DNA of 64,000 bases, taken from Lishizhenia tianjinensis (lineage in GTDB: Bacteria; Bacteroidota; Bacteroidia; Flavobacteriales_D; Crocinitomicaceae). The notes under the pieces are model-generated. The model was not told the origin of the DNA. It did not search any database and was given only the letters and a program-made list of their open reading frames with translations. Both the position numbers and the translations under genes were made by a program. Positions 33,487 to 41,672 of this stretch are shown here, piece by piece. The DNA lies in assembly GCF_900116425.1 (NCBI RefSeq), contig NZ_FPAS01000001.1, forward strand, positions 1,126,085 to 1,190,084, in the 5' to 3' direction. Position 1 is the first letter of the stretch. Every line of letters starts with the position of its first letter.

Positions 33487-34119
33487 TTAAAAATCCAACA
33501 CTTTAATTTTATTTCTCAAAAGCTCAATTTTACCTTCCTTTTCAAGTTTTTTAAGGATGCGAGAGATGACTACACGTGAACTATTTAAATCGTAAGCAAT
33601 TTCTTGATGCGTAACATTGAGCTCTGTGTCTTTTACTATCATTACCTTATCTCGTAAATATTTCTCCACACGCTCGGGCATATTTAAGAAAGCCAAACTA
33701 TCTATAGCTTCTAACATTTCTGTTAAACGAGAATTGTAACTCTCAAACACAAAGTTTCTCCATGTTTTATAGGTTACTACCCACTCGTTCATTTTTTCTA
33801 CAGGAATCATAATGAGTTCCACTTCAGTTTCTGCAGTAGCTCTGATTTCACTTTTCTTTTGTCCCAAACAACAAGTCATGGTCATGGCACAAGTATCTCC
33901 TTTCTCTATGAAGTACAGAAGAATTTCGTCTCCGTTATCATCCTGACGAGATATTTTAATCGCTCCTTTTAGCAGCAAAGGCATAAACTTAATGTGATCG
34001 CCAAAATCGATTAAACGATCTCCAGCTTCAACGTGTTTAATTGCGCCCAGCGCTTTAATCTCATTGATTAATTCTTCTTCGAATAAATACCCGTAGTTTA
34101 ACTCTAATAAATCTTCCAT
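33487..34119 (-). CDS. Crp/Fnr-family transcriptional regulator of the sulfur island
   Basis: A 210-residue regulator with an N-terminal cyclic-nucleotide-fold domain (residues 15-130) and a C-terminal Crp-type winged helix (about 150-205) with the recognition region VTHQEIAYDLNSSRVVISRIL. The motif KGDTCAMTMTCC gives three cysteines (77, 83, 84) placed where a thiol or persulfide, or a metal cluster, could be sensed. Residues for cAMP binding are not evident. Its own promoter has the perfect palindrome GTAACA-AA-TGTTAC, and the same type of box precedes tauE, the dioxygenase and yeeE genes. It therefore probably activates this regulon and controls itself. Confidence 0.85.
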   Translation of the reverse strand: MEDLLELNYGYLFEEELINEIKALGAIKHVEAGDRLIDFGDHIKFMPLLLKGAIKISRQDDNGDEILLYFIEKGDTCAMTMTCCLGQKKSEIRATAETEVELIMIPVEKMNEWVVTYKTWRNFVFESYNSRLTEMLEAIDSLAFLNMPERVEKYLRDKVMIVKDTELNVTHQEIAYDLNSSRVVISRILKKLEKEGKIELLRNKIKVLDF

Positions 34120-34136
34120 GTAAAAATATTGAAGGG

Positions 34137-34144
34137 CGAAAATA
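34137..34144 (-). promoter_or_regulatory. Promoter -7 box of the crp-like gene
   Basis: TATTTTCG on the minus strand, one mismatch to TAnnTTTG, 18 bases before the start codon. Confidence 0.55.
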
Positions 34145-34166
34145 GAATTCTCACCTTTGGCCTAAT

Positions 34167-34180
34167 GTAACAAATGTTAC
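34167..34180. promoter_or_regulatory. Crp/Fnr-type box upstream of the crp-like gene (perfect palindrome)
   Basis: GTAACATTTGTTAC on the minus strand, the most symmetric of the four sites and again 22 bases upstream of the -7 box. It points to autoregulation. Confidence 0.75.
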
Positions 34181-34200
34181 GCAAAGAAGGAAACAATTTA

Positions 34201-35409
34201 CTAATTCAATTTACCCGCAATAAACCCAGTAGTCCAAGCCGCTTGGAAGTTGAACCCACCTGTTATTCCGTCAATATCTAACACCTCGCCCGCAAAGTAG
34301 AGGTTGGGAAACCTCTTGGACGCCATGGTTTTAAAGTTCACCTCTGTCAAGGCAACACCTCCACAAGTAACAAACTCCTCCTTAAAGGTAGTTTTACCAC
34401 TTACCTCATACCTATCTTGGGTCAATACGGTAAAGAGTCTATTGATGGATTTTTTAGATAAATCTACCCATTTGGTTTCTTCTGAAAAACCGATTTTTTC
34501 GCACAAGAAATTCCAAATTCTATTGGTTATAGGGAAAGGATTGAATTTATTAAGTCTTTTATTCCCTGCCTCTTGAATGGCTTTTTTGATTTGAGCTCTA
34601 ACTTGTTCTTCACTGGGGTTATTCAACCAATTCACCAAAATGGCAAATTTATAATCTTTGTCGGCCAAAATCCTCGCTCCCCAGGCAGAGAGTTTTAGTA
34701 CAGCCGGACCACTCATTCCCCAATGGGTAACTAAAAGTGGACCATCACCCACGAGTTTTGTTCCTTCCACCTTAACGATGGTTTCCTCTACAACACACCC
34801 CATTAATTCACGTATGGGATTATTGGGCATATTAAAGGTAAACAAAGAAGGCACAGGTGTTTCTATTTCCAAGCCAAGATCTTGCAACCATGTGAGTCCA
34901 CTCATTTTAGGAGATCCACCTGTTGTTACAATTACTTTATTAAAAATCTTTTCCCCTTCGTCCAAAGTGAGCTTAAACGTTCCGTCTTCTAAAGGTTCTA
35001 ATTGACGTACACCACAGGATGGTTTAAGAACTACACCCAATTGCAAGGCTTCGTTCATAAAAGTATCTATGATAGTCTGTGAAGAATCTGATTTAGGGAA
35101 GATACAATTGTCGGGCAAAGTATAGGTTTCAACCCCTCTGGCACCAAACCAATCCAAGGTATCTTGCACGGCGAATTGCGAGAAGGCTTTTTTAAGTTGA
35201 TTTTTACCGCGCGGATAATGCTCGGCCAATTTTTTATTATCAAAACAATGGTGGGTTACGTTACAACGTCCCCCACCAGATATTTTTACTTTCGCTAAAA
35301 ACTTTTTTGATTTCTCGAAGAGTACAACCTCCGCATCTGGATGATGCTTTTTGGCACTTAGTGCTGAGAAAAAACCAGCGGCTCCACCACCAATTACGGC
35401 TACTTTCAT
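34201..35409 (-). CDS. BaiN/HI0933-like flavoprotein (NAD(P)/FAD-dependent oxidoreductase)
   Basis: A 402-residue flavoprotein of the HI0933/YhiN family. The N-terminal FAD motif GGGAAGFFSALSA, the family motif AKVKISGGGRCNVTHH, TGGSPKMSG and a C-terminal GEVLDIDGITGGFNFQAAWTTG segment are all present. The in vivo substrate of this family is poorly known. The ATG at 35409 is used, since the codon further upstream is a TTG inside ftsY. It starts one base after the ftsY stop, so it is probably in the ribosomal-ftsY operon. Confidence 0.85.
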   Translation of the reverse strand: MKVAVIGGGAAGFFSALSAKKHHPDAEVVLFEKSKKFLAKVKISGGGRCNVTHHCFDNKKLAEHYPRGKNQLKKAFSQFAVQDTLDWFGARGVETYTLPDNCIFPKSDSSQTIIDTFMNEALQLGVVLKPSCGVRQLEPLEDGTFKLTLDEGEKIFNKVIVTTGGSPKMSGLTWLQDLGLEIETPVPSLFTFNMPNNPIRELMGCVVEETIVKVEGTKLVGDGPLLVTHWGMSGPAVLKLSAWGARILADKDYKFAILVNWLNNPSEEQVRAQIKKAIQEAGNKRLNKFNPFPITNRIWNFLCEKIGFSEETKWVDLSKKSINRLFTVLTQDRYEVSGKTTFKEEFVTCGGVALTEVNFKTMASKRFPNLYFAGEVLDIDGITGGFNFQAAWTTGFIAGKLN

Positions 35410-35410
35410 T

Positions 35411-36370
35411 TTACTCTCCAAAGAAAGAATCTACAAAGGCTTGTTTGTTGAAGACTTGTAAATCGTCAATACCTTCACCTACACCTATGTATTTTACAGG
35501 AATTTGCATTTGATCTGAAATTCCTATTACCACTCCACCTTTTGCTGTACCATCTAATTTAGTCACTGCTAAGGCGTTGATATCCGTTGCTAAAGCAAAT
35601 TGCTTAGCTTGTTCGTAGGCATTTTGACCTGTTGAACCATCTAAAACCAACAATATTTCGTGCGGAGCTCCAGGAATCACCTTGTCCATTACGCGTTTGA
35701 TTTTAGATAACTCATTCATCAAGTTTACTTTGTTATGCAAACGACCTGCTGTATCAATAATTGCTACGTCAGCTCCTTGTGCTTTAGCAGATTGAAGGGT
35801 ATCATAAGCTACAGATGCTGGATCTGCATTCATTCCTTGTTGCACGATAGGAACACCTACTCTTTCTGACCAGATAATCAATTGATCTACGGCTGCCGCT
35901 CTAAAGGTATCGGCTGCACCTAAGACTACTTTCTTACCTTGATTTTTAAATTGATTGGCTAACTTACCTATCGTAGTTGTTTTCCCTACACCGTTCACAC
36001 CAACCACCATAATTACGTGTGGCGCATTGTCGGGATGTTTTGGAAACTCAAAATTATCGGTTACACCTGTTGTATTTTCTTTCAACAAAGATGCAATCTC
36101 TGCTTTTAAGATTCCATTCAGCTCATCTGTACTAACGTATTTATCCTTTGCGACACGCTCCTCTATACGCTCAATAATTTTAAGCGTAGTATTCACTCCC
36201 ACATCAGATGAAATTAGAACTTCTTCTAAATCATCCAATACCTCCGCATCAACTTTTGATTTACCAACTACAGTACGAGTAAGTTTAGATAGAAAGGAAG
36301 TTTTACTTTTTTCAAGACCTTCGTCTAACTTTTTCTTTTTCTCTTTCGAGAATAATCCGAATAGTGCCAT
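35411..36370 (-). CDS. ftsY: Signal recognition particle receptor FtsY
   Basis: A 319-residue SRP receptor GTPase. The N-domain (1-100) is followed by the G-domain with G1 GVNGVGKTTT, the DTFRAAA motif, G3 DTAGR and G4 TKLD, ending in the GVGEGIDDL closing loop. The long acidic A-domain found in E. coli is reduced to a short lysine/glutamate stretch (EKKKKLDEGLEK), as usual in Bacteroidota. It docks the ribosome-SRP complex at the membrane. It lies downstream of rpmB, rpmG and the DUF4295 gene. Confidence 0.95.
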   Translation of the reverse strand: MALFGLFSKEKKKKLDEGLEKSKTSFLSKLTRTVVGKSKVDAEVLDDLEEVLISSDVGVNTTLKIIERIEERVAKDKYVSTDELNGILKAEIASLLKENTTGVTDNFEFPKHPDNAPHVIMVVGVNGVGKTTTIGKLANQFKNQGKKVVLGAADTFRAAAVDQLIIWSERVGVPIVQQGMNADPASVAYDTLQSAKAQGADVAIIDTAGRLHNKVNLMNELSKIKRVMDKVIPGAPHEILLVLDGSTGQNAYEQAKQFALATDINALAVTKLDGTAKGGVVIGISDQMQIPVKYIGVGEGIDDLQVFNKQAFVDSFFGE

Positions 36371-36442
36371 AGGTATAAAATTACAAAAAGCTTTCCATCA
36401 CAATGATGAAAAGCTTATACTATTTTCGAGCTTGTCTAAACA

Positions 36443-36595
36443 TTAGTTCTTATCGAACCAATCTTTAATTCTATCGTTGTGTACAACTTCCTCTTTAAAT
36501 GTGTAAGAACCTTTTTCAGTCTTCACCATTTTAATCACTTTAGTGTGCTCTTTACCACCACCAGTTTGAAGAGATGCTACTGTTTTCTTTGCCAT
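36443..36595 (-). CDS. DUF4295 small protein
   Basis: A 50-residue protein beginning MAKKTVASLQTGGGKEHTKV and ending in RIKDWFDKN. It is a short basic protein that always lies next to rpmG in Bacteroidota, which suggests a ribosome-related role not yet proven. It starts 7 bases after the rpmG stop and ends about 70 bases before ftsY. Confidence 0.85.
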   Translation of the reverse strand: MAKKTVASLQTGGGKEHTKVIKMVKTEKGSYTFKEEVVHNDRIKDWFDKN

Positions 36596-36602
36596 GGTTC
36601 AA

Positions 36603-36785
36603 TTATTTAATTTCTTTATGAATTGTGTACTTCTTCAAGATAGGGTTAAATTTCTTAATCTCTAATCTCTCAGGAGTATTCTTTCTATTCTTAGTTGAGA
36701 TGTAACGTGAAGTTCCTGGCATTCCAGAATCTTTATGCTCTGTACACTCAAGAATCACTTGAACTCTATTTCCTTTTTTTGCCAT
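36603..36785 (-). CDS. rpmG: 50S ribosomal protein L33
   Basis: A 60-residue L33 with the usual [15 protein letters not shown] opening and [20 protein letters not shown] core. Only one cysteine remains of the zinc ribbon found in C+ forms, so this is the zinc-independent type. It lies between rpmB and the DUF4295 gene. Confidence 0.93.
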   Translation of the reverse strand: MAKKGNRVQVILECTEHKDSGMPGTSRYISTKNRKNTPERLEIKKFNPILKKYTIHKEIK

Positions 36786-36824
36786 CTTTATAATCTTTAT
36801 AGCCGTTTCTCAACGGGAATGGTT

Positions 36825-37061
36825 CTACTTTAAAAATCCTTTTTCTCTTGCTTCTTTGATACAAGCAGAAATTCCTTTCTTATTAATATTTCTTAATGCA
36901 GAAGTACTAATACGAAGTGTAATGTATTTATCCTCATCTTGAAGATAAAATTTCTTCGTTATTAAATTCGGGTAAAATTTACGTTTTGTTCTACGCTTAG
37001 AGTGAGATACATTATTACCCACCATTACTTTTTTTCCCGTTAACTGACAAACTCGTGACAT
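36825..37061 (-). CDS. rpmB: 50S ribosomal protein L28
   Basis: A 78-residue L28 with the conserved [20 protein letters not shown] opening and KRKFYPNL segment. It is the first gene of the rpmB-rpmG-DUF4295-ftsY-BaiN unit. A good -7 box lies about 95 bases upstream (37157-37164), leaving a leader of about 90 bases. Confidence 0.95.
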   Translation of the reverse strand: MSRVCQLTGKKVMVGNNVSHSKRRTKRKFYPNLITKKFYLQDEDKYITLRISTSALRNINKKGISACIKEAREKGFLK

Positions 37062-37156
37062 AACTATCGTTGTTTTTCTAATTCTAAAAGCGGGTGCAAA
37101 GAAAGTGATAATTTCCTAAACATCACAATTCCTCCACCATTTTTTTTCTTGTGGCG

Positions 37157-37164
37157 CAAAGATA
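37157..37164 (-). promoter_or_regulatory. Promoter -7 box of the rpmB unit
   Basis: TATCTTTG on the minus strand. The implied leader of about 90 nt is longer than for most genes here and could hold ribosomal-protein feedback control. Confidence 0.65.
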
Positions 37165-37265
37165 GTATATCTTTTTAAGATAAAAACCTTTTTGCTAGAA
37201 ATAATTGTCCTTTTTACTTAACAATTCATCGTTGATTTCCACAAAACTAATTTTACTCTCCTTTT

Positions 37266-38510
37266 TTATGCATGTTCTGCTAATACTTTTACTCTTAAAG
37301 TATTCAACGCATGCTGTACGGTTATTTGGATGTTGCGACTCCTGTTACTTCCTAAGTGAAGACAACGTGTTTGGGTACCTTGCTCACTGGCAATGGCCAT
37401 CCAAACGGTACCTACAGGTTTCTCCTCCGTGCCTCCATCTGGACCTGCAATACCAGAAATAGCAATCGCGTAATCGGTATCCAAAACCTTTCTTCCACCT
37501 TCAGCCATTTCAATAACTGTTTGTTCACTCACGGCACCATGTTTCACCAAGGTTTCTTTTTGAACACCTACCATTTTTTGCTTCAGTGCATCTGTATAGG
37601 TTACCAAACTCCCCAGATAATAAGCAGAAGACCCTGCAATGGAAACAAACTTTGCACTCAACTCTCCACCCGTACAACTTTCAATGGCCCCAACGGTTAT
37701 ACCTTTATCTTTTAAAAGATTCCCAACGGCTTCCTCGAGCATCACATCGTCTCTACCAAAAACATGAACGGGTAAACGTTCCTCTAACTCCTGAAACAAA
37801 TCTTCTATACGCGTGGCATCTTCTTCTCCTCGAGGTGAAGTCAACCTTAATTTAACCGTACTTAAATTAGGTAGGTAAGCCAAACCAAATCCTTCTGCTC
37901 TTACCTTATCTTCCCAGTCTGCTATTTGTTCAGCTAGGAAAGACTCCCCTATTCCTTGGGTCATTAATGTTCTGTGATAAATTGCAGAGATATTTAAGCG
38001 CTTTTGCAAACGCGGCATCACCTCCTCTGTCATCAATCCTTTCATCTCGTAGGGCACACCAGGCATAGAGACTAAAATACTATTGTATTTCTCGAACCAC
38101 ATTCCTGAAGCTGTACCCTGTTTATTAGGAAGAACCGTACAGGCCTCTGGCATGGCTGCCTGTTGCACATTCACCTCCAACATCGGTCGGTTACGCTGTG
38201 CAAAAAAGGCTTCAATTCTTTCGAGTACTTCTTGGTTTATCTTTAAAGGCGTATCGAAATACTCACAAAGCGTGTGCTTGGTTATGTCATCTTTGGTTGG
38301 ACCAAGTCCACCTGTCATTAATACTAACTCACTGCGCTGCATGGCAGCATCAACTGCGGCAATAATTTCATCTTTGGTATCTGAAATAGAAGTGGTTCTA
38401 AATATGGAAATTCCATTAGAACTTAATAATTGTCCCATCCACGCAGAATTTGTATCTACGGTTTGACCAATTAATATTTCATCTCCTATTGTGATTATTT
38501 CTGCTCGCAT
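37266..38510 (-). CDS. cinA: CinA: nicotinamide-nucleotide amidase/competence-damage protein
   Basis: A 414-residue two-domain protein. The N-terminal MoCF-like domain (AEIITIGDEILIGQTVDTNS, TGGLGPTKDD, SMPGVPYEM) is followed by the PncC-type amidase domain (GAIESCTGGELSAKFVSIAGSSAYYLG, AISGIAGPDGGTEEKPVGTVW). The C-terminal domain deamidates nicotinamide mononucleotide for NAD recycling. Length and motifs are complete. It is transcribed on its own, divergently from the DUF4197 gene. Confidence 0.93.
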   Translation of the reverse strand: MRAEIITIGDEILIGQTVDTNSAWMGQLLSSNGISIFRTTSISDTKDEIIAAVDAAMQRSELVLMTGGLGPTKDDITKHTLCEYFDTPLKINQEVLERIEAFFAQRNRPMLEVNVQQAAMPEACTVLPNKQGTASGMWFEKYNSILVSMPGVPYEMKGLMTEEVMPRLQKRLNISAIYHRTLMTQGIGESFLAEQIADWEDKVRAEGFGLAYLPNLSTVKLRLTSPRGEEDATRIEDLFQELEERLPVHVFGRDDVMLEEAVGNLLKDKGITVGAIESCTGGELSAKFVSIAGSSAYYLGSLVTYTDALKQKMVGVQKETLVKHGAVSEQTVIEMAEGGRKVLDTDYAIAISGIAGPDGGTEEKPVGTVWMAIASEQGTQTRCLHLGSNRSRNIQITVQHALNTLRVKVLAEHA

Positions 38511-38549
38511 CTATGGTATCTTTTTTGAATTGACCCTAAAAATATTTCG

Positions 38550-38557
38550 TATGTTTG
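38550..38557 (+). promoter_or_regulatory. Promoter -7 box of the DUF4197 gene
   Basis: TATGTTTG with TTG 17 bases upstream (38530-38532), 16 bases before the ATG. Confidence 0.7.
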
Positions 38558-38573
38558 ACAAAAACCTATTTAT

Positions 38574-39323
38574 ATGAAAAAAAATATTGCAAAGGTTGCC
38601 TTATTGTCATTAACACTAGGACTAAGCAGCTGTGATATACTTGAAGAAGTAGCACAAACTGCGATAGATGTATCTGAAAGTGGAGCAACAACTAAACTAA
38701 CAAATGCAGAAGTTATTTCTGGTTTAAAAGAAGCCTTAACTGTTGGTATTTCCAACTCGGTAAGCTTAACCTCTGTAACAGATGGTTTTTTAGGAAATGC
38801 TGAAATCAAATTACCCTGGCCAGAGAGTGCTTTGGCCATGAAAGAAAAAGCGATTGACTTAGGACTGGATGCACAGGTAAATAAGATCGTTGAAACTTTA
38901 AACCGTGCAGCAGAAGATGCAAGCGCAGAGGCAAAACCAATTTTCATCAATGCTATAAAGAATATGAGTATAGCCGATGGATTTGCCATTCTTAAAGGAG
39001 GTGAAGGTGCAGCTACGAATTTCTTAAGAGAAAACACAACGAGTCAATTAGTAGAAGCTTTCTCTCCAAAAGTTCAAAACTCTATAGACGAGGTTCAACT
39101 TACTCAATATTGGGAACCAGTTGCAACCAAGTACAATCAGATTATGAAGTTTACAGGAGGTGAGCAAATTACAACAGACCTAAATGCTTACGTTACTGAA
39201 AAGGCCATAGATGGATTATTCATTATGGTTGAAAAAGAGGAAAACAAAATTAGACAAGACCCAGCAGCACGTGTTACAGATATTTTAAAAAGAGTATTTG
39301 GAAGTGTTGAAGCTCAACAATAA
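38574..39323 (+). CDS. DUF4197 lipoprotein
   Basis: A 249-residue lipoprotein (signal MKKNIAKVALLSLTLGLSSC, Cys20) of the DUF4197 family, recognised from GLKEALTVGISNSV, ADGFAILKGGEGAATNFLRENT and a C-terminal AIDGLFIMVEKEENKIRQDPAARVTDILKRVFG. The fold is mainly helical. The family has no experimentally known function to my knowledge. It is a single-gene unit with its own promoter and terminator. Confidence 0.85.
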   Translation: MKKNIAKVALLSLTLGLSSCDILEEVAQTAIDVSESGATTKLTNAEVISGLKEALTVGISNSVSLTSVTDGFLGNAEIKLPWPESALAMKEKAIDLGLDAQVNKIVETLNRAAEDASAEAKPIFINAIKNMSIADGFAILKGGEGAATNFLRENTTSQLVEAFSPKVQNSIDEVQLTQYWEPVATKYNQIMKFTGGEQITTDLNAYVTEKAIDGLFIMVEKEENKIRQDPAARVTDILKRVFGSVEAQQ

Positions 39324-39342
39324 TATATACCTATTATAAATA

Positions 39343-39380
39343 GAAAGACCGACGTTAAAATTTTAGCGTCGGTCTTTTTT
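39343..39380. terminator. Bidirectional terminator
   Basis: AAAGACCGACG and CGTCGGTCTTT form an 11-bp GC-rich stem with T-runs on both strands, between the convergent DUF4197 and DAHP synthase genes. Confidence 0.9.
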
Positions 39381-39404
39381 ATTCCTAAGTAAATTTAATG
39401 TTCT

Positions 39405-40487
39405 TTAATCACCCAAATTAGGATTCATCACTTTGGTTTGATGACGAATAGATTCCTGATGTAAAGCATCCATAAATTCTCTTACAAAAGCTTCACTCAA
39501 GTTTAGATCTGTAGCCTTGCTCAATCGAGTGGCAATCATCTTTTTCCAATGCTCTTGTTGTAAAATAGTAATATCGTTGTCTCTTTTAAAAACACCTATT
39601 TCCTCAGAGATGAGCATACGCGCAGTAAGGAGTTCAAATATTTTATCATCCAAGCCACTTATTTTATCGCGCATTAAGAGCATTTTGTTTTGCGCATCCT
39701 CTGAAATCAATTCTCTTCTCAGGGTTAATTGACTCAACATTTCACGCAAAGCGGTAGGCGTAACTTGTTGTCTGGCATCCGACCATGCTTTTTCTGGATT
39801 GGGATGCGTCTCTATGATCAATCCTTCAAAATTCAAATCCATAGCCTTTTGTGCAATGGGCAACAAATTTTCTCTTTTGCCAGAAATATGACTCGGATCA
39901 CAAATGATGGGTAAATCAGGTCTTTCTTCTTTCAAGGCTATAGGGATCTCCCAGTTGGGTTGATTTCTATAGCGCGGATTGTTGTATACGGAAAATCCTC
40001 TATGAATACCCGCTAAATCTGTCAACCCTGCCTTTTCCAAACGTTCAAAAGCACCTATCCATAAATTCAAATCTGGATTGATAGGGTTTTTCACCATAAC
40101 AGGGATGCCCGAACCTTTTAAGGCGTCTGCTATTTCTTGCACTGCAAAAGGGTTCACGGTAGTTCTTGCACCTATCCAAGCAATGTCAACCCCAGCTTTT
40201 AAGATAAGTTCTACATGCTTAGCGTTGGCCACCTCTGTGGTTGAAAGTAATCCGTTATTCTTTGCAGCTTCTACCAACCAGGGCAAACCAATTTGTCCCA
40301 CCCCTTCAAAGCTATCAGGGCGTGTACGCGGTTTCCAAATACCGGCTCTTAAAACTTGGGCATGGGTATTTAGAGCAATATCCCTGGCTACCATTTCCAT
40401 TTGCTCTGCCGATTCAGCACTGCAGGGGCCCGCCACTAAAAAAGGTCTATCCGACCTTTGAATTTTTTGGATTAATTTTTCTTCCAT
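39405..40487 (-). CDS. Bifunctional DAHP synthase / chorismate mutase
   Basis: A 360-residue fusion. Residues 1-260 are a class I-beta 3-deoxy-7-phosphoheptulonate synthase (FLVAGPCSAES, RAGIWKPRTRPDSFEG, WIGARTTVNPF, CDPSHISGKRENL). Residues 270-350 are a type II (AroQ) chorismate mutase (MLLMRDKISGLDDKIFELLTARM). The enzyme catalyses the first step of aromatic amino acid synthesis, and the mutase domain probably also gives feedback control by prephenate. This fusion is normal in Bacteroidota. A -7 box 10 bases before the ATG indicates an almost leaderless mRNA. Confidence 0.92.
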   Translation of the reverse strand: MEEKLIQKIQRSDRPFLVAGPCSAESAEQMEMVARDIALNTHAQVLRAGIWKPRTRPDSFEGVGQIGLPWLVEAAKNNGLLSTTEVANAKHVELILKAGVDIAWIGARTTVNPFAVQEIADALKGSGIPVMVKNPINPDLNLWIGAFERLEKAGLTDLAGIHRGFSVYNNPRYRNQPNWEIPIALKEERPDLPIICDPSHISGKRENLLPIAQKAMDLNFEGLIIETHPNPEKAWSDARQQVTPTALREMLSQLTLRRELISEDAQNKMLLMRDKISGLDDKIFELLTARMLISEEIGVFKRDNDITILQQEHWKKMIATRLSKATDLNLSEAFVREFMDALHQESIRHQTKVMNPNLGD

Positions 40488-40497
40488 AGAATAGCTC

Positions 40498-40505
40498 CAA
40501 ATTTA
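40498..40505 (-). promoter_or_regulatory. Promoter -7 box of the DAHP synthase gene
   Basis: TAAATTTG on the minus strand, 10 bases before the start codon. No clear TTG -33 element is seen. Confidence 0.5.
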
Positions 40506-40577
40506 GGAAAAAGCGGGATGTTAGAGAGGGTAAATACACAAATAAAAAAGAGAAAGTAGCACTTAAGACAAGCGACT

Positions 40578-40604
40578 ATCTTCCCTCTAGCTGGAAGATT
40601 TTTT
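40578..40604 (+). terminator. Terminator-like hairpin in a divergent promoter region
   Basis: ATCTTCC and GGAAGAT pair perfectly over an 8-base loop and run into six Ts on the plus strand. It lies upstream of the folD promoter, so it cannot end folD transcription. It may end an unannotated plus-strand RNA or insulate folD. Confidence 0.5.
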
Positions 40605-40654
40605 AAAAGTGTAGCAATCTCCCCCAAAAGCTCGGTCAGGTAAAAAAAAGCGTT

Positions 40655-40662
40655 TATCTTTG
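40655..40662 (+). promoter_or_regulatory. Promoter -7 box of folD
   Basis: TATCTTTG, 15 bases before the ATG at 40678. It excludes the in-frame TTG at 40660 as a start. Confidence 0.7.
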
Positions 40663-40677
40663 CAAAAAAATAAAGGA

Positions 40678-41556
40678 ATGCAGATCATAAACGGAAAAGA
40701 AACAGCCTTAGAAATCAGAAAAGAATTGGCCCAAGCAGTTGCATCACGCAAGGCGGCAGGTAAGAAAATCCCTCACTTAGCAGCAATTTTAGTTGGAAAT
40801 GACGGTGGGTCTATGACTTACGTAGGAGCTAAAGTAAAAGCGTGTGAAGAAATTGGTTTCGAAAGTACGTTGATTCGTTTTGAAGATAGCATTACAGAGG
40901 AGGAATTATTAAATAAGGTAAACGAATTGAATTTAGATCAAGAAATTGATGGATTCATTGTTCAATTACCCCTTCCTGCACACATCGACGAGAAAAAAAT
41001 TACTTTGGCAATAGACCCTAAGAAAGACGTTGATGGATTCCACCCAGAAAATTTGGGTAACATGGTATTGGACTTACCAGGTTTCTTACCAGCAACTCCA
41101 GCAGGTATCATTGAATTACTGAGAAGATACAACATCGAGACTTCTGGTAAAAACTGTGTTGTTGTTGGTAGAAGTCACATTGTAGGTATGCCCGTAAGCA
41201 TCATGTTAGGTAGAAACACGAACCCAGGAAACTGTACGGTAACTTTAGCACACTCTAGAACTCAAAACTTAGAGGAGTTATGTGCCAATGCAGACATTTT
41301 GATTGCAGCTATAGGAAAACCTTTATTCATTAAAGAGAACATGGTAAAAGAAGGTGCTGTTGTAATCGACGTGGGAACAACGCGTGTACCGGATGCTTCT
41401 AAAAAATCTGGATTTAGATTAAGAGGTGATGTTGATTACGATAACGTAGCTGAAAAATGTTCTTTCATTACTCCCGTACCAGGAGGTGTTGGTCCGATGA
41501 CCATTGCATCCTTGATGATGAACACCTTGAGAGCCATGGAATTGAACGGAAAGTAA
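40678..41556 (+). CDS. folD: Methylenetetrahydrofolate dehydrogenase/cyclohydrolase FolD
   Basis: A 292-residue bifunctional folate enzyme that converts 5,10-methylene-THF to 10-formyl-THF. The catalytic region [17 protein letters not shown] has the Tyr and Lys of the family; [27 protein letters not shown] and the NADP site [18 protein letters not shown] are all present, as is [19 protein letters not shown] at the end. The length is normal. It is a single gene with its own promoter and terminator. Confidence 0.95.
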   Translation: MQIINGKETALEIRKELAQAVASRKAAGKKIPHLAAILVGNDGGSMTYVGAKVKACEEIGFESTLIRFEDSITEEELLNKVNELNLDQEIDGFIVQLPLPAHIDEKKITLAIDPKKDVDGFHPENLGNMVLDLPGFLPATPAGIIELLRRYNIETSGKNCVVVGRSHIVGMPVSIMLGRNTNPGNCTVTLAHSRTQNLEELCANADILIAAIGKPLFIKENMVKEGAVVIDVGTTRVPDASKKSGFRLRGDVDYDNVAEKCSFITPVPGGVGPMTIASLMMNTLRAMELNGK

Positions 41557-41574
41557 TATAATCAAGTATTCTAT

Positions 41575-41609
41575 CAAAAAAAGGACTATTAGTTAATAGT
41601 CCTTTTTTG
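41575..41609. terminator. Terminator after folD
   Basis: AAAAAAAGGACTATT and AATAGTCCTTTTTT pair almost directly, with T-run. Confidence 0.88.
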
Positions 41610-41621
41610 TACCCAACAACT

Positions 41622-41649
41622 AAAAAAGGCCACCCGAAGGCAGCCTTTT
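41622..41649 (-). terminator. Terminator of the DUF2911 gene
   Basis: On the minus strand AAAGGCTGCC pairs with GGTGGCCTTT across a TTCG tetraloop, followed by TTTT. It lies about 23 bases past the stop at 41673. Confidence 0.85.
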
Positions 41650-41672
41650 CCTATCTTTTAAAAGTACGTTTA

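Noticed and set aside
35955-36446. 163-codon plus-strand frame across ftsY
   Set aside because: Fully antisense to the conserved GTPase domain; no recognisable protein features.
38570-39037. 155-codon minus-strand frame across the DUF4197 gene
   Set aside because: Antisense to a gene with its own promoter, lipobox and terminator.
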